Assembly: GCA_023380675.1 (NCBI GenBank)
Contig: JAMCRS010000137.1
Span: forward strand, 1-5,801
Reading direction: 5' to 3'
DNA: 5,801 bases
Origin: Chloroflexota bacterium
GTDB lineage: Bacteria > Chloroflexota > Anaerolineae > UBA4142
A model generated the notes under the pieces. It was not told the DNA's origin. It saw nothing but the letters and a program-made list of their open reading frames with translations, and did no database searches. Shown piece after piece: positions 1 to 5,774 of the stretch. Positions within the stretch are counted from its first letter, which is position 1; every line of letters starts with the position of its first letter. The position numbers were made by a program, and so were the translations under genes.

Positions 1-1527
1 CGTCGCGGCGAGCCCCAATAGGGTCGCCGACCCGAGGAACACCAGCAGCCAGCCGATGGCATCGTTGCGCACCACGCGGAAAAGCCTTGCCAGACGACCG
101 GAATCGGCGAGTCCGGCGTCGTTTGGCACCAGTCGTTCAACGCCGATACCGGCCAGGGCGGCGACGCTGAGTGTCAGTGGAAAGACCCAACGAAACGGGG
201 TATGGAGCTGATTAAAGCCCGGAACAAGATAGAACAAGACCGCGTACAGCCCGGTCGGGAATATTAAAAACAATGAGAGCACGGACAGGACCGCGAACAG
301 CGCGACGAGCGACGGCCATTGCTCCGACGGAACGCCGCGCGCCGAGGGTGTGCCCGAGCGACGGGATACATAGTGTCGGAGTGCTGCAATGCACGCGACC
401 AGTGCGAGCGCCAACGGCAGAATTCCGACGTACGCGCCCGCTTCGACATAGTTCTTGACGCCCCAAAAGATCGTTCCGAATGGTGCCCGGTGATTGGTCA
501 GATCGAATACGTCGAAATACGAGTGACTCGTCGGATTCCCAAAGAAATCGGGAATTAGAAACGTCACGAGTTGGCGCGGTGGATAAGCCCAGCCGAGGAC
601 GTCTTGAAAGTTTACCGAACCGCTCCGAAAGTTGTTCTCCACCAACTCGAACATTGGAGCCAGGAGAATGGCGCCCAGCGCGGTACCGAGTACCGTCATC
701 CCGCCGACGAGCAGCAGATTTCGCACCCGATAGCGCAAAGACCCATCGGTGGCGTTCCGTGCGTCCGCGCCGGCTGCGAGTTCTTGCGCCGGCCGATCGG
801 CCGGCGGACGGCGAGCGGCGACGACCCTCCACAGCGCATAGAATGCGGTAACGATCAAGGTGTAAATCGAGATCTCGATGTGTCCGGCGAGAAACTGGAT
901 ACCGACCAGCACCGCGCCGACGAGCGCAAAGAACACCTTGCGGTCGTCGCTCCGAGCACGAACGACGAGCTCGACGCACGCCAGGATGGCGGGAAGCCAG
1001 GCCGCCGCGCTGAGGATCATCGGAAAGGCCGTGCTCACGATCATAAAGCCGCTGAACGCGAATACGATTCCGCTGAGGCTGGCGGCAAACCGGCTGAGGC
1101 CGTGCACTCGCATCAAGGCGTACATGGCGAGTGCGGCGATCGCTAGTTGAAGCGCGACAAAGTAGCCAAAGGCCCGGTCGACGGGGAGAATGTAAAACAA
1201 GAGGCTGAACGGATAGAGCGCGGAATTCTGACCGGCCGCGAGGAATGGCACGCCCGCAAAGAGGTGGGGATTCCACAACGGGATCTCATGCGCCTGGAGC
1301 GAGTCGACGATGAACTTTTTCCACGCGTAATTTTCCAGGAGCAGGTCACTCACGAGTTCGTTGTGCGGAGTCGTAACGCCAAACTGCGAAGCGAAAGTGC
1401 TCCAGGGGGGAAAGCGGAACAGGTTGTCAAAGGGGACGAGACTGGCTCCGCCGAAGGTGACCGGGGCCAGGAACAGGGCGGCGAGCGCTAGAAAGGCGAG
1501 GGCGATAAGTAGATCACGCCGGGACAC
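1..1527 (-). CDS. YfhO-family multi-spanning membrane protein, probable GT-C-like glycosyltransferase (C-terminus beyond left edge)
   Basis: One frame stays open from a GTG at 1527 to the window edge: 509 codons with no stop. The protein is very hydrophobic, with a first membrane segment at residues 6-24 and many more, e.g. about 122-140, 150-165, 198-216, 219-234, 270-290, 365-384, 405-435 and 449-463. Motifs fit the YfhO family: an early periplasmic-type loop with D34, FPPW 39-42 and D61; [10 protein letters not shown] at 85-94 followed by Q100 and YP 105-106; GHIEISIY 215-222; and an R446 segment (HTPFRWVFP). YfhO proteins are GT-C-like; Bacillus YfhO works with the polyprenyl-phosphate glycosyltransferase CsbB to decorate wall polymers. 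The acceptor here is unknown. GTG is the only likely start: the frame is closed by a TGA at 1555-1557 and no other ATG, GTG or TTG lies between. The start overlaps the mannosyltransferase gene by 14 nt with a weak Shine-Dalgarno, suggesting translational coupling. Family members often exceed 700 residues, so a sizeable C-terminal part is probably missing. Confidence 0.85.
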   Translation of the reverse strand, partial: MSRRDLLIALAFLALAALFLAPVTFGGASLVPFDNLFRFPPWSTFASQFGVTTPHNELVSDLLLENYAWKKFIVDSLQAHEIPLWNPHLFAGVPFLAAGQNSALYPFSLLFYILPVDRAFGYFVALQLAIAALAMYALMRVHGLSRFAASLSGIVFAFSGFMIVSTAFPMILSAAAWLPAILACVELVVRARSDDRKVFFALVGAVLVGIQFLAGHIEISIYTLIVTAFYALWRVVAARRPPADRPAQELAAGADARNATDGSLRYRVRNLLLVGGMTVLGTALGAILLAPMFELVENNFRSGSVNFQDVLGWAYPPRQLVTFLIPDFFGNPTSHSYFDVFDLTNHRAPFGTIFWGVKNYVEAGAYVGILPLALALVACIAALRHYVSRRSGTPSARGVPSEQWPSLVALFAVLSVLSLFLIFPTGLYAVLFYLVPGFNQLHTPFRWVFPLTLSVAALAGIGVERLVPNDAGLADSGRLARLFRVVRNDAIGWLLVFLGSATLLGLAAT

Positions 1528-2272
1528 GCTGATACTCGACGCGCGATATCTTTTTCAGTCCGCCGTACCTCAGGCGAATCTCAAACACGCGCCAAGCCGC
1601 TTCTAATTTGACCGGCACGGTCATCTTGGACTTGCCGATGCGCCGATCTTCAAAGTAGATCGGCCATTCGAGGATGCTCAACCCAAGCCGTTCGGATAGA
1701 TAGGCCATTTCGACCTGAAAAACGTAGCCGTTCGATCGGACGCTGTCCAGCTCGATCCGCTCCAGGGCGCGGCGGCTCCAGCATTTGAACCCGGCGGTCG
1801 CATCGCGGACCTGCGTCCCGAGCGCCATGCGCACCCAGATGCTGTTCGCCCATTTGCTGAGCAGGTAGCGCCAGCCGCTCCAGCGCGGATCGAGCCTGCC
1901 GCCGGGGACGTAGCGCGAGCCGACCACGACGTCGTACTCCGGCATCTGGCTAACGAAATCCGGCAAATAGCTTGGCGAGTGAGAAAAATCTGCGTCCATC
2001 TGAACAACACAGTCCGCGTCGTGTTCGAGCGCCCAGCGAAAACCGGTGACGTACGCGGTCCCCAGGCCCATTTTTCCCGGACGATGGATCACCCAGCAGC
2101 GACCGGGTTGCTGTTCGTGGAGCGCATCCGCGATCTCTCCCGTACTGTCCTGGGAATTGTCGTCTATGATGAGAACGTTCAAATCGGGAATCGGAAGCGC
2201 CAGCAGCTGACGGACCATCGGATCCAGATTCTGGACTTCGTTGTACGTGGGGAGCACGACGAGTGTCTTCAT
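1514..2272 (-). CDS. Polyprenol-phosphate mannosyltransferase (DPM1-type, GT2)
   Basis: A 252-residue GT-A enzyme of the dolichol/polyprenol-phosphate mannose synthase group, which transfers a sugar, usually mannose from GDP-mannose, to a polyprenyl phosphate at the cytoplasmic membrane face. Motifs in order: PTYNE (8-12), DDNSQDST (37-44), R64 with KMGLG, the metal-binding DxD in [10 protein letters not shown] (D93, D95), GSRYVPGG (118-125), [11 protein letters not shown] (157-167), NGYVFQVEM (181-189), and the basic [11 protein letters not shown] (207-217). There is no C-terminal membrane segment, so it resembles the compact soluble or peripheral form, and its length is usual for that form. 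The ATG at 2272 is chosen because the beta strand [11 protein letters not shown] must start there. The frame remains open far upstream (to about 3022), but that extension crosses the promoter, the repeat and the opposing regulator gene. No Shine-Dalgarno precedes the ATG. It is first in a unit with the YfhO-like gene. Sugar identity (mannose or another hexose) cannot be read from sequence. Confidence 0.92.
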   Translation of the reverse strand: MKTLVVLPTYNEVQNLDPMVRQLLALPIPDLNVLIIDDNSQDSTGEIADALHEQQPGRCWVIHRPGKMGLGTAYVTGFRWALEHDADCVVQMDADFSHSPSYLPDFVSQMPEYDVVVGSRYVPGGRLDPRWSGWRYLLSKWANSIWVRMALGTQVRDATAGFKCWSRRALERIELDSVRSNGYVFQVEMAYLSERLGLSILEWPIYFEDRRIGKSKMTVPVKLEAAWRVFEIRLRYGGLKKISRVEYQRVPA

Positions 2273-2285
2273 ACCGGCGGACGCG

Positions 2286-2314
2286 ATTATAGCATCGTCA
2301 ATGTGAAAGGTCAA
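2286..2314 (-). promoter_or_regulatory. Sigma70-like promoter of the mannosyltransferase/YfhO unit
   Basis: On the minus strand, TTGACC (2314-2309) is followed after exactly 17 bp by a perfect TATAAT (2291-2286). Transcription would start near 2279-2280, only about 7-8 nt before the ATG at 2272, so the mRNA would be nearly leaderless. This agrees with the lack of a Shine-Dalgarno. A second TTGAC copy lies inside the spacer but is too close to the -10 to act as a -35. Confidence 0.75.
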
Positions 2315-2351
2315 TTTGACAACGCTGCCCGCGTGGAGAAACGTCGTGTCA

Positions 2352-2377
2352 CACCAGTCCTGGCGGGACCGCTGGTG
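2352..2377. other. Imperfect stem-loop near the repeat
   Basis: CACCAG (2352-2357) pairs with CTGGTG (2372-2377), and an inner GTCC (2357-2360) can pair with GGAC (2366-2369). It sits just outside the REP-like repeat, about 40 bp upstream of the leftward -35. No function is evident. It could be the outer edge of the same repeat. Confidence 0.35.
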
Positions 2378-2382
2378 CCAGG

Positions 2383-2508
2383 GTCGCGAGGAGGCGGTGT
2401 TTGCCGACGAAGCGATCTCGAAGTCACAAAAGCGCGCGTCTCGCATCAACGCAAGCACCGGAATCAACGTGCGCGACTGCTTCGGGCGCTCCGCGCCCTC
2501 GCAGTGAC
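2383..2508. repeat. Degenerate REP/MITE-like repeat with imperfect inverted ends
   Basis: The two ends resemble the widespread bacterial repeat of the form GTCATTGCGAGNNNNGAAGCAATC. The left end on the plus strand carries GTCGCGAGGAGG (2383-2394) and CGACGAAGCGATCTCG (2405-2420). The right end on the minus strand reads GTCACTGCGAGG, then GGGCGC/GCGCCC arms, then GAAGCAGTC (2508-2475). The right end folds: ACTGC (2476-2480) with GCAGT (2501-2505), and GGGCGC (2484-2489) with GCGCCC (2493-2498). A minus-strand translation gives the [16 protein letters not shown] peptide often mis-annotated as protein from such repeats. It is about 126 bp, non-coding, and lies between two divergent promoters. 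Identification is by pattern only, since only one copy is in the window. Confidence 0.5.
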
Positions 2509-2542
2509 ACGGCATCCGACTCTCTCCACACTTTCCGCGACG

Positions 2543-2556
2543 CTTGGCGTGCCAAG
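2543..2556. promoter_or_regulatory. Short perfect palindrome upstream of the regulator promoter
   Basis: CTTGGC (2543-2548), a GT spacer, then GCCAAG (2551-2556) form a 6+6 dyad about 44 bp upstream of the rightward -35. The position would suit an activator or operator site, but OmpR/PhoB-type regulators normally bind direct repeats. A palindrome this short can also arise by chance in GC-rich DNA. Confidence 0.25.
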
Positions 2557-2599
2557 ACGCGATCTTTTCGCCGTCGGATCCCCATGACCAAGGTATCAA

Positions 2600-2628
2600 T
2601 TGCATATCCGTGCCGATTCGAGTATAAT
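2600..2628 (+). promoter_or_regulatory. Sigma70-like promoter of the response regulator gene
   Basis: TTGCAT (2600-2605), a 17-bp spacer, then a perfect TATAAT (2623-2628). The predicted start near 2635 gives a leader of about 40 nt with a Shine-Dalgarno. The short AT-rich patch stands out from the GC-rich surroundings. Confidence 0.75.
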
Positions 2629-2664
2629 AGATGTATCCCCGGTAGATTCCCTTGTTCGCCCATC

Positions 2665-2668
2665 GGAG
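2665..2668 (+). promoter_or_regulatory. Ribosome binding site deciding the regulator start
   Basis: GGAG lies 7 nt before the ATG at 2676. This favours that ATG over the in-frame TTG at 2652, which would add eight residues before the first receiver beta strand. Confidence 0.7.
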
Positions 2669-2675
2669 CCCATTG

Positions 2676-3338
2676 ATGTCTGTGTTTGTGCTTATTGTCG
2701 GCAACGACAAGGCCACAACTACATCGTACGCCGGATTCTTCGCTAAGAAGGAATTCAACGTACTCACGGGACACAGCGGCCGGCAGGCGCTTGTGCTTGC
2801 CAAGGCCCATCGGCTTGATGCGGTCGTCGTCGACGCGACTTCGCCGCGCCTCAATTGCAAGAGCCTCTGCAAACGGCTGCGCGCCGAGACATTCGCGCCG
2901 ATCGTGTTGATCACGCAACCGAATGGCAAAGTGGAAAGCGGAATCGCGCCGGAGGCGGTCGTCCCAAAACCGGTCGCGGGCCGCAAGCTGGTCGCACGGG
3001 TCAAGTCGGCGATCGAGTCCAAGCCGCCGCGGCTCCTGATCGTCGGTCACCTTTCGCTCGACCTGGAGAAACATAAACTGACGCGCGGGAACAAGAGCTA
3101 TCCGTTGACCCCGAAGGAATTCATTCTCCTCAAGCTCCTGATGACGCGCGCCGGCCAGACCGTCACACGCAAGACGTTGATGAAAGAAGTCTGGGAAACC
3201 GATTACCTCGGGGACACCCGTACGCTCGACGTCCACATCCGGTGGGTGCGCGAAAAGGTGGAGGAGAACCCCAGCAAGCCTCGACTGCTCGTCACGGCAC
3301 GCGGCCAGGGTTACAAGCTTCAGGACGGGAACGACTGA
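2676..3338 (+). CDS. Orphan OmpR/PhoB-family response regulator with a degenerate receiver
   Basis: A 220-residue cytoplasmic DNA-binding regulator. Residues 3-113 form a CheY-like receiver and 118-216 an OmpR/PhoB winged-helix domain: [13 protein letters not shown] 143-155, the [16 protein letters not shown] recognition-helix region 181-196, and the wing [12 protein letters not shown] 204-215. The phospho-acceptor D53 ([10 protein letters not shown]), T80 (IVLIT) and K98 (PKP) are kept. The acidic Mg-binding pair after strand 1, normally DD or ED, is G9-N10 followed by D11, and the alpha4-beta5 stretch between T80 and K98 looks shorter than usual. Phosphorylation may thus be weak or absent, or D11 may substitute. 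No histidine kinase is adjacent within the window. It diverges from the mannosyltransferase unit and converges on the WecG-like gene, so control of these neighbours is plausible but not shown. The DNA-binding assignment is firm; the signal and targets are unknown. Confidence 0.93.
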   Translation: MSVFVLIVGNDKATTTSYAGFFAKKEFNVLTGHSGRQALVLAKAHRLDAVVVDATSPRLNCKSLCKRLRAETFAPIVLITQPNGKVESGIAPEAVVPKPVAGRKLVARVKSAIESKPPRLLIVGHLSLDLEKHKLTRGNKSYPLTPKEFILLKLLMTRAGQTVTRKTLMKEVWETDYLGDTRTLDVHIRWVREKVEENPSKPRLLVTARGQGYKLQDGND

Positions 3339-3411
3339 CCCGCAAGGACCATTCCCGCCCGGCACGTTCCAGCGCATCACAGCTTCAAACTTAGTCTGAC
3401 AGTCTACCCTT

Positions 3412-3457
3412 AACGGCCATCACGGCGGGAGTCCGTACCGCGGCGTTGGCCGTTTTT
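3412..3457 (+). terminator. Rho-independent terminator after the response regulator
   Basis: AACGGCCA (3412-3419) pairs perfectly with TGGCCGTT (3447-3454), and T continues to 3457, giving a five-T run from 3453. The 27-nt loop can form an inner GCGG/CCGC stem (3425-3428 with 3438-3441). It lies 74 nt past the regulator stop. On the other strand no T-run follows, so it should act rightward only. Confidence 0.7.
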
Positions 3458-3475
3458 CGATCGCGGTCGGCCGCG

Positions 3476-3512
3476 GCGCCGGTGAAAGCCGGATTCGCCG
3501 TCACACCGGCGC
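3476..3512. other. Strong stem-loop 3' of the WecG-like gene, no U-tract
   Basis: GCGCCGGTG (3476-3484) and CACCGGCGC (3504-3512) form a perfect 9-bp GC-rich stem with a 19-nt loop. It is 37 nt past the stop of the leftward glycosyltransferase gene. No T-run follows on the minus strand (AAAAA comes later instead), so it is not a standard intrinsic terminator. It may stabilise the mRNA 3' end or help termination in another way. Confidence 0.5.
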
Positions 3513-3548
3513 GGGAAAAGAGAGGTGGGCTTGCGAGGGGAGCGAGTC

Positions 3549-4313
3549 CTATCCCTCGGTACCGCCGCGCTCGTCCTGGCCGGCTTGAGCGGACCGTCCT
3601 CGCGTAACGACGAGCCACATAAAGTACGGAATGGACAATTGACGTTTCAAGCGACGCGGCTCGCGCAGCAAGCGGTACGTCCACTCGAGACCGGCATCGC
3701 GCATCCACTGGGGCGCCCGCGGCACCACTCCGGCCAGCGTGTCGAAGGTGCCGCCGACCCCCATCGCCACCGAGACACTCAGTCGCTCTGCGTTGCGCGC
3801 GATCCACAACTCTTGCTTCGGCGGCCCGTAGGCGACGAACAGTATTCGTGCGCCTGAAGCATTCACTCGCTCGACGATGCCTCGCTCCTCTTCGACTGAG
3901 GGAGAGCCGGCAAAGCAGCCCGCCACCGGCAGGCGCGGATATCGGGCCGCCAGCGCCGCCGCCGCACGCTCCGCGATGCCTTGGCGCGCACCCAGAAAAA
4001 AGACGCCCCACCCCAGCTCGGCGGCAAGCGCCGCTATCCGCTTGACCAGTTCCTGCCCGGTCACCCTCTGGCAAAGCGGCGTCCCGAGACGGCGCGAGGC
4101 CCACATCAACCCGACTCCGTCCGGCACGTTGAGCGCGGTCGAATTCAACACCACCTTGAAATCGGCGTTCGTCTGCGCCATCACAACGAACTCCGGATTG
4201 ACGGTCGCGATCTGATGTACCCCGCCTTGATGCACGAGCGCGCGCACGCGCGCCAGCGCGTCGTCGTAGTCGACGTTGTCGGTGCGGACCGAAAGGATCG
4301 TTATGGCGGACAC
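3549..4313 (-). CDS. WecG/TagA/CpsF-family glycosyltransferase (GT26)
   Basis: A 254-residue member of the family that adds a second sugar (ManNAc, ManNAcA, glucose or similar) to an undecaprenyl-diphosphate-linked first sugar at the cytoplasmic membrane face, in teichoic acid, enterobacterial common antigen or exopolysaccharide synthesis. Visible motifs: TVNPE (37-41), LNVPDGVG (61-68) with D65 matching the proposed catalytic Asp of TagA, RVTGQEL (83-89), FFLGA (105-109), GPPKQE (163-168) and GVGGTFD (185-191). The basic C-terminal segment WMRDAGLEWTYRLLREPRRLKRQ-like region (203-225) is the usual membrane-targeting appendage. Length is normal. The GTG at 4313 is the first in-frame start after the aminotransferase stop, 16 nt away, with only a weak Shine-Dalgarno, so reinitiation after the upstream gene is likely. 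The sugar donor cannot be told. No initiating polyprenyl-phosphate sugar transferase is in the window. Confidence 0.93.
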   Translation of the reverse strand: MSAITILSVRTDNVDYDDALARVRALVHQGGVHQIATVNPEFVVMAQTNADFKVVLNSTALNVPDGVGLMWASRRLGTPLCQRVTGQELVKRIAALAAELGWGVFFLGARQGIAERAAAALAARYPRLPVAGCFAGSPSVEEERGIVERVNASGARILFVAYGPPKQELWIARNAERLSVSVAMGVGGTFDTLAGVVPRAPQWMRDAGLEWTYRLLREPRRLKRQLSIPYFMWLVVTRGRSAQAGQDERGGTEG

Positions 4314-4329
4314 GATTCGCGAGGCCTGT

Positions 4330-5676
4330 TCACCGATCCCCTCTGTGACCCGTTTCCACCTCGGTCAGCGCCTGTTCAAAGACCTCCAGTCCTTCCTGGG
4401 CGAGCTCTTTGGGAATCATCAGCGGGGGCATAAAGCGGATCGTGCTGCGGCCGCAGCCGAGAGTCAAAAGGCCTTGCTCGAAGCAGCGGTGAACGAGCGC
4501 GTTGCGCAGCTCGCGGGCCGGCTCCTTCGACTCGCGGTCCAGCACCAGCTCTACTCCAATCATCAGCCCGCGGCCGCGTACCTGCCCGATGACGGGGTGT
4601 CGCGATTGCATTTCTTCTAACGCGTCGAGCATGTACGAGCCGGTTTCCGCCGCGTTCTGCATATAGCCGTTTTCGATCAGCTCTAGCGTTTTCAGCGCCG
4701 ACACGCACGCGAGCGGGTTGCCGCCATAGGTGTTGCCGGGCGCGCCCGGCTTCCACTTTGCGCCAACGGAGCGCCGGGACGCCGTCGCGCCCATGGGCAC
4801 GCCGCTGGCAATCCCCTTTGCAATGCACATGATGTCCGGCTCGACTCCCCAGTGCTGAATCGCCCACCATTTGCCCGTGCGCCCGACGCCCGCCTGCACC
4901 TCGTCGTCGATGAGCAGGATGCCGTGCCGATCGCACAATTCACGCAGACGCGGGAAAAAATGCGGGGGCGGGACCACGTATCCCCCTTCACCCTGGATCG
5001 GCTCGACGACGATTGCGGCAACTTCGTCAGGCGGCAATGCCTCTGGAAACAACATCCCCTCGATATAGTCCACGACGGCGTCACCTTCGTCTCCACCCGG
5101 CGGGATTGGGAATACCGGATGGTACGGGTCGGGGAAGGGTACGTGCCACACCCCAGGCATCGTCGGGAAGAACCGTTCCTGTTGGCGTGCTTTGCTCGCC
5201 GTAAACGACAACGAGCCCATCGATCGCCCGTGAAACGCCCCTAGAAAACCGATGAATTGGCGTCGGCCGGTGGCGTATCTCGCAAGTTTGATTGCCGCCT
5301 CGACGGATTCGGTGCCGGAATTGGCGAGGAAGACGGTCACGCCCTCTTTCATGGGCGCGAGCTCGTCGATGCGCTCGCCGACCCGGACCATCAGCTCGTG
5401 GTAATAATCGGACGAGATGTGGATGTAACGCGCCGCCTGCTCCTGAATCGCCTTGACGACCTCCGGATGGCTGTGGCCGGTCGAATTTACGGCGATCCCA
5501 GCGGAGAAATCGATGTAGCGATTGCCGTCGACGTCCCACACTTGCGCCCCGAGACCATGATCCATCACAAACGGATAGTCGCGCGCGTACGACGGCGACA
5601 GAACGCGCGCATCACGCTCGAGGATCGCCTTCGCTTTGGGGCCGGGCGGCGGGACGATGATACTCTGAGCTGCCAT
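4330..5676 (-). CDS. Class III PLP-dependent aminotransferase (acetylornithine/4-aminobutyrate aminotransferase family)
   Basis: A complete 448-residue cytoplasmic fold-type I enzyme moving an amino group between an omega- or alpha-amino substrate and a 2-oxo acid. Residues seen: phosphate-binding SGTE (120-123), FHGRS (148-152), VEPIQGEGG (224-232), the pyridine-nitrogen Asp in DDEVQAGVGRTG (D258), the Schiff-base lysine K287 in CIAKGIASG, T316 in NTYGGNP, and R414 in TIRFMPPL, expected to bind substrate carboxylate. Length fits GabT-like members better than the shorter ArgD type (about 400). The family also includes archaeal amino-acid racemases, so substrate and even reaction type remain open, and I give no symbol. 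No arginine or GABA-pathway gene is nearby; the neighbour downstream is a glycan glycosyltransferase. The ATG at 5676 has AAGGGAG 8 nt upstream. The start region is copied in inverted orientation at the window end. Confidence 0.92.
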   Translation of the reverse strand: MAAQSIIVPPPGPKAKAILERDARVLSPSYARDYPFVMDHGLGAQVWDVDGNRYIDFSAGIAVNSTGHSHPEVVKAIQEQAARYIHISSDYYHELMVRVGERIDELAPMKEGVTVFLANSGTESVEAAIKLARYATGRRQFIGFLGAFHGRSMGSLSFTASKARQQERFFPTMPGVWHVPFPDPYHPVFPIPPGGDEGDAVVDYIEGMLFPEALPPDEVAAIVVEPIQGEGGYVVPPPHFFPRLRELCDRHGILLIDDEVQAGVGRTGKWWAIQHWGVEPDIMCIAKGIASGVPMGATASRRSVGAKWKPGAPGNTYGGNPLACVSALKTLELIENGYMQNAAETGSYMLDALEEMQSRHPVIGQVRGRGLMIGVELVLDRESKEPARELRNALVHRCFEQGLLTLGCGRSTIRFMPPLMIPKELAQEGLEVFEQALTEVETGHRGDR

Positions 5677-5699
5677 ATCCTAATCTCCCTTCTAGCAGA
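5673..5699 (-). repeat. Inverted repeat, left arm (leader and start codon of the aminotransferase)
   Basis: Read on the minus strand, these 27 nt run from TCTGCTAG through the Shine-Dalgarno to ATGG. They are identical to the plus-strand sequence at 5775-5801. The arms flank a 75-nt centre. The match ends sharply at the inner side (5700 versus 5774 do not fit). Confidence 0.95.
5685..5691 (-). promoter_or_regulatory. Ribosome binding site of the aminotransferase
   Basis: AAGGGAG on the minus strand ends 8 nt before the ATG at 5676. It is the strongest Shine-Dalgarno in the window and lies inside the terminal inverted repeat. Confidence 0.75.
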
Positions 5700-5707
5700 A
5701 CCGCAAC

Positions 5708-5738
5708 CTTATATTGGGGCCTTCGACGGCCCTTTCAA
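5708..5738 (-). promoter_or_regulatory. Possible promoter of the aminotransferase/WecG unit with a dyad in the spacer
   Basis: On the minus strand, TTGAAA (5738-5733) and TATAAG (5713-5708) each match five of six consensus bases, but the spacer is 19 bp instead of 17. The spacer holds GGGCC (5732-5728), N6, GGCCC (5721-5717). A long spacer with a dyad in it is the layout used by MerR-type activators, but no such regulator is in the window. The same hairpin could also act in RNA. Confidence 0.35.
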
Positions 5739-5774
5739 GCAAACTGGATTCGTCGCGCGATTCGTATGGTCAGG

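Noticed and set aside
212..1276. A 354-residue minus-strand open frame overlapping the YfhO-like gene
   Set aside because: It is Arg/Ser-rich, with no motifs, and lies out of frame with the continuous hydrophobic YfhO-like reading frame.
2475..2508. The right-end hairpin of the repeat as an intrinsic terminator
   Set aside because: No T-run follows on either strand, and the sequence fits the REP-like repeat pattern better.
1979..2587. A 202-residue plus-strand open frame across the mannosyltransferase 5' end and the intergenic region
   Set aside because: It is antisense to the GT2 core and runs through the repeat and palindrome, with no domain visible.
2652..2675. A TTG start at 2652 for the response regulator
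   Set aside because: It has no Shine-Dalgarno at a suitable distance, whereas the ATG at 2676 has GGAG 7 nt upstream and begins just before the first receiver strand.
2273..3022. A 250-residue N-terminal extension of the mannosyltransferase frame
   Set aside because: The extension crosses the promoter, the REP-like repeat and the start of the opposing regulator gene. It has no family similarity, and GT2 strand 1 starts at the ATG at 2272.
2424..3380. A 318-residue minus-strand open frame opposite the response regulator
   Set aside because: It is a GC-rich antisense shadow of a well-supported regulator and has no recognisable domain.
3476..3512. An intrinsic terminator for the WecG-like gene
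   Set aside because: The stem is strong but has no U-tract on the minus strand, so I list it only as a stem-loop.
3391..4104. A 237-residue minus-strand open frame overlapping the WecG-like gene in another frame
   Set aside because: It is Arg/Ala-rich low-complexity sequence, and the WecG frame carries all the family motifs.
5717..5735. A rightward terminator (GGGCC loop GGCCC followed by TTT)
   Set aside because: The stem is only 5 bp with three T residues, and no rightward gene lies upstream of it. A dyad in a promoter spacer is at least as likely.
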